Below are positions 25,575-34,253 of a DNA stretch of 64,000 nt, in pieces. The notes below the pieces were generated by a model. That model was not told the origin of the DNA. It worked only from the letters and a program-made list of their open reading frames with translations, and ran no database searches. This stretch comes from Neorhizobium galegae bv. officinalis (GTDB lineage: Bacteria > Pseudomonadota > Alphaproteobacteria > Rhizobiales > Rhizobiaceae). Location of the stretch: contig CCRI01000013.1 of NCBI GenBank assembly GCA_000985875.1, positions 1 to 64,000 of the forward strand, read 5' to 3'. Within the stretch, counting starts at the first letter, position 1. Each line of letters begins with the position of its first letter. Made by a program: the position numbers and the translations under genes.

Positions 25575-25994
25575 ATGAAAACGCTCGCATTGACGACTTG
25601 CGCACTGCTCTTGCCGCTTTCCGCCTCGGCGCAACAAGCGCAGACCAACCGTTTCCAGCTTCAACGCACCGAGACCGGCATCGTCCGGCTCGATACCGAA
25701 ACCGGCGCGATGACGCTCTGCCGCGACGAGAACGGCACGCTCGCCTGCCGCATGCAGCCCGACGAGAGGGCAGCCTACGAACAGGAACTCGACCGGCTGG
25801 CCAAACGTGTCACCGCGCTCGAGGAGCGGCTCAGCAACATTCCGCCGGACGCCTTGCCAAAGGCGCTGCCGAGCGATGCGGAAGTCGATCGCTCTTTGTC
25901 GATCATGGAGAAGTTCATGCGGCGCTTCATGGCGATCGTCGGCGAGTTCGCGGACGAACGGGAAGCCGATAAACCACAGCCCAATCGTACGTGA
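25575..25994 (+). CDS. Exported coiled-coil hypothetical protein
   Basis: A 139-residue protein with a clear signal peptide (MKTLALTTCALLLPLSASAQ). A short beta segment with a Cys pair follows (MTLCRDENGTLACRM). A helical coiled-coil stretch (about 66-90) leads to a charged C-terminus. AGGAGG at 25560 fixes the ATG at 25575. The family is not named here. Confidence 0.7.
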   Translation: MKTLALTTCALLLPLSASAQQAQTNRFQLQRTETGIVRLDTETGAMTLCRDENGTLACRMQPDERAAYEQELDRLAKRVTALEERLSNIPPDALPKALPSDAEVDRSLSIMEKFMRRFMAIVGEFADEREADKPQPNRT

Positions 25995-26081
25995 TTCCCC
26001 GGACTTGTTTCGGGTCTGCGAGAGGTTTACAACTTTCTAAGATTCATTGGCACGACTATGCTCTTGGGAGGGGGCGTGGAC

Positions 26082-26729
26082 ATGCAGACACTCACGATCA
26101 TCATAGCAGACGACCATCCTCTGTTTCGCGGCGCGCTCAGCCATTCGGTACGGGGTATTGCCGAAGAACTCGTGATCATCGAAGCCGGCGATTTCGACGC
26201 GGCTAGGCGGGCGGCCGAAAACAATCCCGAGACCGACCTGATGCTGCTCGACCTCGCCATGCCGGGGGTCAGCGGCTTTTCCGGACTGATGTCGCTGCGC
26301 GCCGAATTTTCCGGCCTGCCGATCGTCATCGTCTCGGCCAGCGACGATTGCGCCACCATCCGCCGCGCGCTGGAGCTCGGGGCTTCCGGCTTCATCTCGA
26401 AATCCTCCGGGCTCGACGATATCCGCGCCGGCATCCAGACGGTGCTGGAAGGCGACATCTGGGCGCCGAAAGACTATCTCGCCGGACCGGAAGAGGATTC
26501 GGGCCTCACCGAGATCATCGAACGGCTGAGGACCCTGACGCCGCAGCAGAACCGCGTGCTCTCCATGCTCGGCGAGGGGCTGCTCAACAAGCAGATCGCC
26601 TATGAACTCGGCGTTTCCGAGGCGACCATCAAGGCGCATGTCTCGGCAATCCTGCTCAAGCTCAATGTCGACAGCCGCACCCAGGCGGTGATCAAGCTCG
26701 GCAAGATCAACATGGCGCTGGTGGCCTGA
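26082..26729 (+). CDS. NarL/FixJ-type response regulator
   Basis: A 215-residue two-component regulator. The receiver has the acidic pair ADDH (10-12), phosphoacceptor D57 in LLLDLAMPG, and SAS/K positions. The LuxR-type HTH (about 150-200) includes LTPQQNRVLSMLGEGLLNKQ and ATIKAHVSAIL. GGGAGGGGG seven bases upstream fixes the ATG at 26082. No sensor kinase is adjacent, so it is an orphan or is driven from elsewhere. Confidence 0.9.
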   Translation: MQTLTIIIADDHPLFRGALSHSVRGIAEELVIIEAGDFDAARRAAENNPETDLMLLDLAMPGVSGFSGLMSLRAEFSGLPIVIVSASDDCATIRRALELGASGFISKSSGLDDIRAGIQTVLEGDIWAPKDYLAGPEEDSGLTEIIERLRTLTPQQNRVLSMLGEGLLNKQIAYELGVSEATIKAHVSAILLKLNVDSRTQAVIKLGKINMALVA

Positions 26730-26951
26730 CAGGGCTGCGACAGGAACAGGATTTTATTCCTCTCATCCCTTTACGCGAGGCCGAGGTTCCGTTAAAATTC
26801 GGGGTGCGCGCGAGCCGGCAGCCCGCTGGAACGAGGCGCTCAAGGGTCCGGTCGATAGAGGTCTGACCGGTTAAGGGTTCTGATCGAGAGGTTCGCAGAG
26901 CGCTGGATTGTCCGGCTTTGTCTCGCGCACCGGTCACGGGTACGGACGACG

Positions 26952-27617
26952 ATGCTGTCACATGAGACGATCTGGAGCGCGATCGATACGCTCGCCCAAC
27001 GCCACCAGTTGACGCCCTCCGGGCTGGCGCGCCGCGCCGGCCTCGATCCTACCTCGTTCAACAAGTCAAAACGGCTCGGACCGGACGGACGGCTGCGCTG
27101 GCCGTCGACGGAATCGATCGCCAAGGTGCTCGAGGCGACGGGCGCCACGATCGACCAGTTCATGAGCTACCTGCCCGCCGTTCCCGGCCGCTCCTCGATC
27201 CCGGAAGGCAACTTCCTGCCGCAGAACGGCTCCATCCCGCTGCTTGGTTTTGCGCAGGCCGGTGCCGGGGGCTTTTTCGACGATGGCGGGTTTCCGGCCG
27301 GCCAGGGCTGGGACGTGGTGGAATTTCCGGTCGATCCGTCCCGCAAGGCCGGCGTCTATGCGCTGGAAGTCCAGGGCGAATCGATGATGCCGCTCTATCG
27401 CGACGGCGACGTGCTGATCGTCGAGCCCGGCGCGCAGGTACGCCGCGGCGACCGCGTGGTCCTCAAGACCAAGGAAGGCGAGGTCATGGCAAAAGTGCTC
27501 GCCCGCCAGAGCGCCCGGACCGTGGAGCTGCTCTCCCTCAATCCGGAACATCCGAACCGCACCTTCGACCTTTCCGACGTGGAATGGATAGCCCGCATCA
27601 TCTGGGCGAGCCAGTGA
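26952..27617 (+). CDS. XRE-HTH S24 peptidase-type regulator
   Basis: A 221-residue LexA/CI-like protein: an N-terminal HTH (about 5-45) is followed by an S24 autoprotease domain. Catalytic Ser144 lies in VQGESMMP, the likely Lys181 in GEVMAKVLA, and an Ala-Gly cleavage-type pair at 103-104 in GFAQAGAGG. It is a stand-alone gene; no phage genes surround it, and similar proteins are conserved in rhizobial chromosomes. The inducing signal is unknown. Confidence 0.88.
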   Translation: MLSHETIWSAIDTLAQRHQLTPSGLARRAGLDPTSFNKSKRLGPDGRLRWPSTESIAKVLEATGATIDQFMSYLPAVPGRSSIPEGNFLPQNGSIPLLGFAQAGAGGFFDDGGFPAGQGWDVVEFPVDPSRKAGVYALEVQGESMMPLYRDGDVLIVEPGAQVRRGDRVVLKTKEGEVMAKVLARQSARTVELLSLNPEHPNRTFDLSDVEWIARIIWASQ

Positions 27618-27651
27618 GGGAGGGAGTAGGAAACTGCTCCTACCCGGCCAA

Positions 27652-28533
27652 TCAATAAAGCCCGTTCGGGAAATAGCGCAGATAGATATCCTGCAGCCGG
27701 CCGTTGCGCGACAGGACGCTGAGCGCCTGGTCGAAGGCAGCGGTCAGGAGCGGGTCGTTCTTGCGGAGCATGATCGCAAGGCCTTCGCCGAGGAATTTCT
27801 CCGAGAGATAGGGCCCATCGAAAAGGGCGCAGCATTTCGCCGATCCTTCGCCTGCTACCCAGAAGGGTAATCTCAGGCCATCGGAAAAGGCTGCATCCAC
27901 CTTGCCCGTCTTCAGGGCCTCCAGCGCCGCCTCGTAATTGTCGAACTGTACGGCGGCGATCTTCGGGAAAAATGCCTTCAGCATCAGCTCATGAGCGGTA
28001 CCCCTGACGACGCCGACCGGTTTGCCGGAAAGCGCTGACGCCGTATCGCCGTCGATCCTGGCCTTCAGGTTGCGGGCGAAACGCGCCGGTACGCCCAGAT
28101 AAGGCCGAGAGAAGGAAAACCGCTGACGCCGCTCCGGCGTCAGCGCCATGCCGGCCATGACCGCCTCGCCAGCGCCGCCTTCCAGGGCCTTTTCCAGCTC
28201 GCCGAAGGGCAGCGCCTGGATCTGGCACTTCGCCTCGATCTTCAGCTCGGCGCAGATTTCGCGGGCAAGATCGACATTGAAGCCGGCAAGCCTGCCGGTC
28301 TGGTCAGCGAAATTGAACGGCGGGAAATCGATGCTCGTCAGGATGCGGACCCGGATCACGGTGGAAAGGTCAGGCCGGGCAAGCCGCTCCTTGGCATCGA
28401 ACATCAGGGGCAGCGGGCTGCCTTCGGCAGCCCGAGCCGGGACCGCGGCGGCAACAATCCCTCCGGTTAGAAGGCAAAGCCGGAGAAGACTGAAGAACCC
28501 CCTGATATTCGGGGACGCAATCATGGGATGCAT
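27652..28533 (-). CDS. Periplasmic amino-acid-type (family 3) substrate-binding protein
   Basis: A 293-residue exported binding protein. The signal region (about 10-35) ends near VPARAA. SBP family 3 features are RILTSIDFPPFNFADQTG, GFNVDLAREICAEL and GVVRGTAHELM. No permease or ATPase is adjacent, so it is an orphan component or a sensor-type binding protein. Start choice is uncertain (28533 or 28524), as neither has a strong ribosome site. Confidence 0.82.
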   Translation of the reverse strand: MHPMIASPNIRGFFSLLRLCLLTGGIVAAAVPARAAEGSPLPLMFDAKERLARPDLSTVIRVRILTSIDFPPFNFADQTGRLAGFNVDLAREICAELKIEAKCQIQALPFGELEKALEGGAGEAVMAGMALTPERRQRFSFSRPYLGVPARFARNLKARIDGDTASALSGKPVGVVRGTAHELMLKAFFPKIAAVQFDNYEAALEALKTGKVDAAFSDGLRLPFWVAGEGSAKCCALFDGPYLSEKFLGEGLAIMLRKNDPLLTAAFDQALSVLSRNGRLQDIYLRYFPNGLY

Positions 28534-28601
28534 CGCTATGATCCAGATCGGGACAGGTTGGGGCGTTCGCCGCAGGCGGTGTAGCAGAGACATGCGCTTG
28601 A

Positions 28602-29342
28602 GTGAATATCCGCCAGCAGCGCTGCCGGTTCAAGATGACACGCGGGACAATACCGCGTCGCCCGGAAGCCCGTCAGCCGACCACGGCAGCGCTGCCGGCG
28701 CTAACCGACAGGGCACGACGCGACGGGACCAGTATCGAGAGCGAGCTGTTTCACAGGGGCCAGATCGACGAAGCGGCCTATTACGGCGGCATGGCACCTT
28801 ACCTTCGCCTGCCCTTCATCGCGGCGATCGATCCGGGCTCGGTCGCCGACATACCTAGGCTCGATAGCCAGTTGCACCGCCCAAACCAGATCAGGATCAA
28901 CCATCTGCACAAGGCGCCACAGGTGGCTGTCGTGCCCGAAGCGGCGAGGCTTGCCGACCTCAAGGCCGCCTTGCTTGCAATGCCGCTGCTCGGGCAGGAC
29001 CTTGCCAACACCGCTCCATCTGCGACCCGCCGGGCCGTCTGGAGATCAGGTGCGGCGCGGCGCGTGCGCGAGACGATCAACGGGCTGTTCGATGGTTCAG
29101 CCCCGGTTCTCGGCCCGCGCGGTGCTCTCATGCTCCCAGGGCCTTTACGCCGGTCTCGGATTGGCCGCCCTCCCCTCTCGACATCAAGCTCATCTGCGAG
29201 GCGGACGACCAGGACACGATCGCGGCGCTCACGTCATGCTTTCATCACTCAAAGCTGCCGCTCCCGCCACGCCTATTCACAAGGATAGACCTTCCGTCGT
29301 ATCTACTCCGGCCAGGAGAAGCCGCCGCGACAAATGGCTAGG
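28602..29342 (+). pseudogene. Decayed family 2 glycosyltransferase (cellulose-synthase-like)
   Basis: The N-terminal part is readable: ESELFHRGQIDEAAYYGG, then LRLPFIAAIDPGS and NHLHKAPQVAVVPEAARL, a leader domain seen in rhizobial multi-membrane glycosyltransferases. Frame shifts then give FSARAVLSCSQGLYAGLGLA, and another frame gives LDIKLICEADDQDTIAALT, the start of the GT2 catalytic domain, ending at a stop. Membrane helices and most of the catalytic domain are missing. It marks a degraded zone just left of the plasmid-like region. Confidence 0.65.
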
Positions 29343-29386
29343 CCCGGTTATGATCCGCGGGTCGCGCGGCGGGAAGAAAGACATAC

Positions 29387-30268
29387 GTGGACAATAAACA
29401 ATCCAATATCAGGGCGGCGGCGTGGATGATGACATCCATCGCATTGCTCCTGCTCATGGCGGTCTCGGGCCGTGCCGTAACCCGCGAGATCGACGTTTTC
29501 CAGGTGATGGAAATGCGCTCCGTCATCGCCTTTTTCATGCTGTTGCCGCTTGTCCATCGCCAAGGCGGCATCAAGGCGATGCGAACGGACATTCTGCCGA
29601 GCCACATAGGCCGCAACGTTGCCCACTATGTCGGCCAGTTCGCCTGGCTGATGGGCCTTACACTGATCCCGCTGGCGCAGGTCATCGCCATTGAGTTCAC
29701 CGCCCCCATCTGGGCAGCACTGATGGCCGCGGCCTTTCTCGGGGAACGGCTGACATGGCGGAAAAATGTGGCGATCCTGTTCGGTCTGGCCGGTGTGGCG
29801 CTGATCGTGCGCCCAGGCGCGGCGGTGCTCAACCCGGGGCACCTCATCGTGCTCGGGGCAGCCTTCGTGTTCGCCATATCCTTCATCACCACAAAGGCCC
29901 TGACACGTTCAGACAGCGCAACGAAGATCATCTTCTGGATGCTCGTCATTCAGTCGATCATCGGAATAGTACCGGCACTGAACGTCTGGGTCTGGCCATC
30001 TGCAACAACATGGCCGTGGATCTTCCTGATCGCGTTTACAGGTACATTCGCCCATTATTGCATGGCGAAAGCATTGTTCCATGCCGACGCCACGGTGGTA
30101 ATGCCGATGGACTATCTGCGTGTGCCGTTGTCGGCCCTCCTCGGTTATCTCCTATATGCCGAAGCTATCGATAGTCTGACGGCGATAGGCGCGGGACTGA
30201 TCCTTGCCGGCAATCTTTTCAACCTGCGCCGACCCAATGCCAACCGGATACAAGCCACTCCATCCTGA
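29387..30268 (+). CDS. EamA-type DMT family transporter
   Basis: A 293-residue inner-membrane transporter with about ten helices and two EamA repeats. AQVIAIEFTAPIWAALMAAAFLGE marks the first, and DATVVMPMDYLRVPLSALLGY with YAEAIDSLTAIGAGLILAG the second. It likely exports a metabolite such as an amino acid. It is a single gene between a pseudogene and repC. Confidence 0.88.
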   Translation: MDNKQSNIRAAAWMMTSIALLLLMAVSGRAVTREIDVFQVMEMRSVIAFFMLLPLVHRQGGIKAMRTDILPSHIGRNVAHYVGQFAWLMGLTLIPLAQVIAIEFTAPIWAALMAAAFLGERLTWRKNVAILFGLAGVALIVRPGAAVLNPGHLIVLGAAFVFAISFITTKALTRSDSATKIIFWMLVIQSIIGIVPALNVWVWPSATTWPWIFLIAFTGTFAHYCMAKALFHADATVVMPMDYLRVPLSALLGYLLYAEAIDSLTAIGAGLILAGNLFNLRRPNANRIQATPS

Positions 30269-30431
30269 TGGTCTTCGAGAAAAGCCCGCGGATTTCGCTG
30301 GATGCAACCGGATCATCGGCTCAATCGACGTGAGCGGTTTTAGCGGATGTCGCAGCTAATAACCGCACACCCCGTCGACCACAAAATCGTGCCAATCCTG
30401 CATCCAGGCGCCCCGAGTGCTCGCCTCGGGC

Positions 30432-31703
30432 TCAGCCGACGAGCCGACTACCGGGAACGCTTCCCCGTGCAAGAGCCATCAGCATCGGACCGACAGCAAA
30501 CTCGCCTCTTTCCGTACGTCGGGTCAGATCACGCAGATAACCTCCGGCCGAGTTGATGTGCCCTCCCCTCTCGAGAATGCAGGCAATGACGGTCGCGGCA
30601 TTTTCCCATCCCATCGCCATGCAAGCCTCCTCATAGGCCGAAGAACTGACGCCAAGCATGGTGCGGACAACGACCGCGGCTGCCATCAGGTCGCGCCAGT
30701 TGTCGATCCTCCCGCCTGGCCCGTAATCTGCGATCTGCGGGCAGGCCTGGAGCACAAGCCCGAGCGGAAAGGATTGCAGAGATCTCGGCGTTACGTTTTC
30801 GTTATGGCCTCTTTCCCGGCTTCGGTAGCCTTCGGGAGGCTCATTCCGCGGTTCACGATCGTTCGGCTGGGGTGCGTCACGCGTGATCTCAAAGCGCGGT
30901 TCAGATTCATAATTGTATTTAAGATTCGAATTCTGTTTGTGGCGCTCAATCTGAGACTCTCTGGCGTCGATTTTTTGCGTTTTTGCTCGGATTTCCAACA
31001 GGTTGATGATTTCCGAGCGCAACATCACCATCTCCTCCAGGAGGGGAGAGATGGTTTTGATGGTGGGGACACGCGGAATCCGCCCCACAAGTGTTCGGAA
31101 CATGTCGAGGATCCTCCCCCAATCGCCGGGAACGCCTTCGTCAAAGGCTGCGGCGATCAGCTTGGCGACATCACGCCGGCAGATGGTGAGCCGGTCGCGG
31201 GTAATCCGCAACAATTCCCGATCGGCGACCACCTGGGCGGCCAGGCTCTCGATTTCGGCAGCACGCGCAAGAAGTGGTGCGAGGCTGAAGCCGAACGCTT
31301 CGTTGATCTCTCCCGCGCGGCTGCGACGGGCGTAACGTTTCCCGTTCGGGCTATCCTTGCGCAGGATCAGACCGGCATCGATGAGAACCGCAAGATGTCG
31401 CCTGAGGGTAGCAGGCGTCATTCCACGGGCGCGGAGAGAGAGCTGGGCGTTCGACGGGAACACCACGAGGCCTCTCGCCTCGGAAATTTCGTCGTCCGGG
31501 TAGAAGGTCAAGAGCGCGTCGAGCACCGTCAAGGCCCGATCGGTCACACCCAGCGATGGCCGTGCCTCGCAGACCGCTCTGAACAATTTCCATTTGTTAC
31601 GGGTAATTCCAGGTTCGATCATCTCGGCGAGTTGTTGATTTGCCAACATGCCAAGCGACATCGCCCGCCGCCCGAAGGGCGTCGTCACATACCTACTCTC
31701 CAT
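30432..31703 (-). CDS. repC: Plasmid replication initiator RepC
   Basis: Initiator of repABC replicons, which binds and opens an origin within its own gene. The protein has the full 423 residues. The N-terminal DNA-binding half includes TPFGRRAMSLGMLANQQ and WKLFRAVCEARPSLGVTDRAL. The variable, charged linker (about 245-285) corresponds to an AT-rich stretch of DNA. The C-terminal half ends ...RLVG. It is third in repA-repB-repC and lies 153 bases after repB with the antisense-RNA region between. No frameshift is seen, so the module looks functional. Confidence 0.95.
   Translation of the reverse strand: MESRYVTTPFGRRAMSLGMLANQQLAEMIEPGITRNKWKLFRAVCEARPSLGVTDRALTVLDALLTFYPDDEISEARGLVVFPSNAQLSLRARGMTPATLRRHLAVLIDAGLILRKDSPNGKRYARRSRAGEINEAFGFSLAPLLARAAEIESLAAQVVADRELLRITRDRLTICRRDVAKLIAAAFDEGVPGDWGRILDMFRTLVGRIPRVPTIKTISPLLEEMVMLRSEIINLLEIRAKTQKIDARESQIERHKQNSNLKYNYESEPRFEITRDAPQPNDREPRNEPPEGYRSRERGHNENVTPRSLQSFPLGLVLQACPQIADYGPGGRIDNWRDLMAAAVVVRTMLGVSSSAYEEACMAMGWENAATVIACILERGGHINSAGGYLRDLTRRTERGEFAVGPMLMALARGSVPGSRLVG
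30900..30990 (-). other. AT-rich stretch in repC, candidate replication origin (oriV)
   Basis: A locally AT-rich segment inside otherwise GC-rich repC, with runs such as ATAATTGTATTTAAGATTCG and TTTTTTGCGTTTTT. In repABC plasmids the origin has been mapped to an AT-rich part of the middle of repC. Placement here is by analogy. Confidence 0.45.
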
Positions 31704-31761
31704 CTGCCTTCACTTTCGCTAAGGCAAAAGAAATCCGCACGCCCAAACGGCGCCTAAACTC

Positions 31762-31790
31762 TTGACAGTGATTCGAGGAAATGCGATTCT
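31762..31790 (+). promoter_or_regulatory. Promoter for the repB-repC antisense RNA
   Basis: TTGACA (31762-31767), a 17-base spacer, and GATTCT (31785-31790), reading opposite to repABC. It directs transcription toward the 3' end of repB, as for the counter-transcribed RNA of this plasmid family. Confidence 0.6.
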
Positions 31791-31796
31791 GGATTT

Positions 31797-31848
31797 GCTA
31801 AGATCTGAGAAGGGCTTCCACGACCATGTCGCTTGGGGGCCTTTTTCT
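31797..31848 (+). ncRNA. Counter-transcribed incompatibility RNA (RepE/ctRNA type)
   Basis: Short antisense RNA opposite the repB-repC leader; in this plasmid family it lowers RepC synthesis and sets copy number and incompatibility. It is transcribed from the promoter at 31762 and ends in an imperfect stem (AAGGGCTTCC against GGGGGCCTT) followed by TTTTTC. Location between repB and repC, orientation, size (about 50 bases) and terminal hairpin all match the established class. Confidence 0.7.
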
Positions 31849-31856
31849 TTTGCGGT

Positions 31857-32858
31857 TTACGCTCCTTTGTTCTGCTGGAATTCTGCAAAGAGGACTTCGA
31901 GCCTCTCCTGCACGAATTGATCGAACCCGGGCGCGGCCTTGTTGTCGAAAACAAAGGTGGCGCCCGATGCGGTTTTCTTGAACTGGACCGGGACTCCGGG
32001 AACTTTTGCGTTGACGGCCGGAGCCTTCGTAGCGGCCGGCCTTCTGGAAGCCAGCGTCAGCACCCGATGGAAACGTTCGTCGCTCGATAGCTGCTGCGAG
32101 TTGTCCGCGGACAACTCCGCCAGAATCCGGTCAGGCTCGACACTCTCAAGACGCTCCCCGAGCTCCAGCCAGCGCCTGCGTCCGATCTCCGGTGCCGCGC
32201 CAATGGCCGTAATCAGGGCGATGGGGACCTGCCGCGTCACGATCAGCATCTTGGAGAGCGCTGCCTTATCCACACCCAGCGCCGCCATGATGATATCGCG
32301 TGTAAAACCCCGCTGCTCGAGCCGCAAAGCGAAAAGCGCCCGCTCGATATAGGACAGATTGGTTCGGGCGTTGTTTTCCTGCCCTTGGCTGACCACCAGC
32401 TGGTCATCGGTGAGTTCCCGCACCACGGCCCGGACGCGGATGCCAAGTCTCTTGATTGCGGCCAGGCGCCGATGGCCGTAGGCAACCTGAAAGCGGCCTT
32501 TCGTCTGCGGATGCGGTCTCACCAAAATTGGCACCTGCTGGCCATGCTCGCGGATCTGCTCCACCAGCTCGTTCAGCTGAACGGCGTTGATCTCCAGCCG
32601 ATCTTCGACGAAGGACGCGTCGACAAGGCCAGGATCGATCTCGACGACGATCTGGCCTTTAGCCAGCTGCCGTTCAAGATCGTTCGCCCGCTCGACCTTT
32701 TCAGTGATGTTTCCGAGCGTCTTGGTGATCCCGCCCACAGGTGCAGGATTGCGGGCTTGTGGCACAAATCCGGCGATAGGGCGATTATCCCTCGGTGCGA
32801 CAGGCTCCAGGCGGGCCGAGGTGGACGAGGATATTTCGATGAGGTTCTTTCGTGCCAT
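31857..32858 (-). CDS. repB: Plasmid partition protein RepB (ParB family)
   Basis: Centromere-binding partition protein of 333 residues. The ParB/Srx domain has GQQVPILVRPHP (106-117) and GHRRLAAIK (128-136). HTH TRDIIMAALGVDKAALSKM (186-204) follows, then a C-terminal dimerisation region. It starts four bases after the repA stop. Its own coding sequence contains a consensus parS palindrome (32100-32115). Intact. Confidence 0.95.
   Translation of the reverse strand: MARKNLIEISSSTSARLEPVAPRDNRPIAGFVPQARNPAPVGGITKTLGNITEKVERANDLERQLAKGQIVVEIDPGLVDASFVEDRLEINAVQLNELVEQIREHGQQVPILVRPHPQTKGRFQVAYGHRRLAAIKRLGIRVRAVVRELTDDQLVVSQGQENNARTNLSYIERALFALRLEQRGFTRDIIMAALGVDKAALSKMLIVTRQVPIALITAIGAAPEIGRRRWLELGERLESVEPDRILAELSADNSQQLSSDERFHRVLTLASRRPAATKAPAVNAKVPGVPVQFKKTASGATFVFDNKAAPGFDQFVQERLEVLFAEFQQNKGA
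32100..32115. promoter_or_regulatory. parS site inside repB (exact consensus match)
   Basis: GTTGTCCGCGGACAAC fits the published repABC parS pattern GTTNNCNGCNNNNAAC at every fixed position. It is the core of a perfect 20-base palindrome (32098-32117). RepB should bind here to form the partition complex. Related cores occur at 34263-34278 and 35328-35343. Confidence 0.8.
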
Positions 32859-32862
32859 CTAA

Positions 32863-34056
32863 TTACTTCCTTCCCCAAGTGGATCGGATATGGGCCTCGA
32901 TCTCCGCGTTCACGAGATTGAGCGATTCCCAGGCTCGATCGTAGGTGCCGCGGACGAACAACGACCTTTCCACTTCATAGAGCGTTTGCTTCGTTACGCC
33001 GGCATCGGCGATGGCAGTCGATTTCAGCATCGCATTTTGAAGCATGCGGTTGCCGAAGATCGCGCGCATGAAGCCCGTCATCTGGCTTTGCGGACCGTCA
33101 TTGGGTTCGAATCTGGTGACGAGGTACCGCATCCAGTCGTAGCTCGTCCGGCCCCCTGCCCTTTCGACCACGGACATGAGTTCGCTGGTCATGGTCAGGA
33201 ACTGGGACATCGACATCACGTCGAGCATTTGCGGATGTACGGTGATCAACACGGACGTGGCTGCGCACAGCGCCGACATCGTCAGGAACCCGAGCTGCGG
33301 CGGGCAGTCGACGACCACGACGTCGTAGAGACTTTCGATCTCGGTCAGCGCCTCGCCGATCCGCGCGAAGAACATCGTCTCCGCGGTTCCGGATGCCATC
33401 GCCTTCGGGGTCTCGTGCTCGAATTCCATGAGCTCGAGATTGCCGGGGATCAGATGAAGATTGGGGGTATAGGTCGCGCGTACGATATCGGCGATCGGCC
33501 GCGGATCTTCATAGCGGATTGCGCCATAGAGCGTCTCGGCCTCTCCGACGTCCAGTTCCGGCTGGTGGCCGAACAGCGCGGAAAGAGAAGCCTGGGGGTC
33601 GAGATCGACGGCCAGGACGCGGTAACCTCGCAAGGCCAGATATTGCGCCAGGTGCGCGGCGGTGGTCGTTTTGCCCGATCCGCCCTTGAAGTTCATGACA
33701 GACACGATCTGAAGCTTGTCGGCGCCCTTGCGGGCCGGGACATATTTCGGAGTTCCGTTGCGCTCGTCGAGAACCCGGCGGATCCGGTCCATATCCTCGG
33801 CCCCATAAAGGCGGCGCCCGTTGGCGAGCGGGTCCGGACCGTGGCCCTCGGCGGCGACCTGCCGGAGATAACCTTCGCCGATGCCTATGAACCCCGCCGC
33901 CTCGGCCGGGGAAAAGAACCGCATCGTCTTTTGGGAAAGAGGCGGGAAGATTTTAGCCTGGTGCTGCTGGAGCTGGTAGGACAGCTCCTGCGCGTCTGTT
34001 GCCAGAAGTGTAGGAAGATGCTCTTGATCGTCCTGGATAACGAGACTCGGCTGCAT
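32863..34056 (-). CDS. repA: Plasmid partition ATPase RepA (ParA family)
   Basis: A 397-residue ParA-type ATPase that segregates the replicon and, with RepB, represses its own promoter. The N-terminal winged-HTH region (about 45-95) is MerR-like, with GIGEGYLRQVAAEG and GRRLYGAEDMDRIRR. The deviant Walker A is KGGSGKTT (124-131). Walker B-type VVVDCPPQLGFLTM comes later. It is first gene of the operon. No disruption is seen. Confidence 0.95.
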   Translation of the reverse strand: MQPSLVIQDDQEHLPTLLATDAQELSYQLQQHQAKIFPPLSQKTMRFFSPAEAAGFIGIGEGYLRQVAAEGHGPDPLANGRRLYGAEDMDRIRRVLDERNGTPKYVPARKGADKLQIVSVMNFKGGSGKTTTAAHLAQYLALRGYRVLAVDLDPQASLSALFGHQPELDVGEAETLYGAIRYEDPRPIADIVRATYTPNLHLIPGNLELMEFEHETPKAMASGTAETMFFARIGEALTEIESLYDVVVVDCPPQLGFLTMSALCAATSVLITVHPQMLDVMSMSQFLTMTSELMSVVERAGGRTSYDWMRYLVTRFEPNDGPQSQMTGFMRAIFGNRMLQNAMLKSTAIADAGVTKQTLYEVERSLFVRGTYDRAWESLNLVNAEIEAHIRSTWGRK

Positions 34057-34072
34057 TTGTTGGTTTCCCGTT

Positions 34073-34085
34073 TAACTGCGCAATT
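34073..34085. promoter_or_regulatory. Imperfect copy of the repA operator
   Basis: TAACTGCGCAATT repeats most of the palindrome at 34102-34115, 29 bases away, between the likely transcription start and the repA ATG. A second, weaker binding site is likely. Confidence 0.4.
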
Positions 34086-34101
34086 TTCACAGAAAGCGCT
34101 T

Positions 34102-34115
34102 TAACTGCGCAGTTA
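34102..34115. promoter_or_regulatory. Perfect palindromic operator at the repA promoter
   Basis: TAACTGCGCAGTTA is a perfect 14-base palindrome just downstream of the -10 box of the repA promoter, covering the expected transcription start. Its position fits the RepA/RepB autoregulatory operator. Its core differs from the TCCGCGGA parS core, so the two site types are distinct. Confidence 0.55.
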
Positions 34116-34116
34116 T

Positions 34117-34146
34117 ATTATGCTCCGATTCGTTACCGATTTACAA
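34117..34146 (-). promoter_or_regulatory. Putative repABC promoter
   Basis: On the minus strand, TTGTAA (34146-34141) and CATAAT (34122-34117) have an 18-base spacer. The predicted start overlaps the palindrome at 34102-34115, about 50 bases before the repA ATG. Confidence 0.5.
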
Positions 34147-34253
34147 ACGCTTAACCAAACCGTCATTTTCGCGCGTTTTACCTGCGAATTGCGCCCACTG
34201 AAATGTCCTCTGTGCCGTCTTCCTTGGTGGCAGCCGGCTGGGTTAGGAGACTC

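Noticed and set aside
26952..27617. S24 regulator as a prophage repressor
   Set aside because: No phage structural, integrase or lysis genes are nearby, and surrounding genes are chromosome-type.
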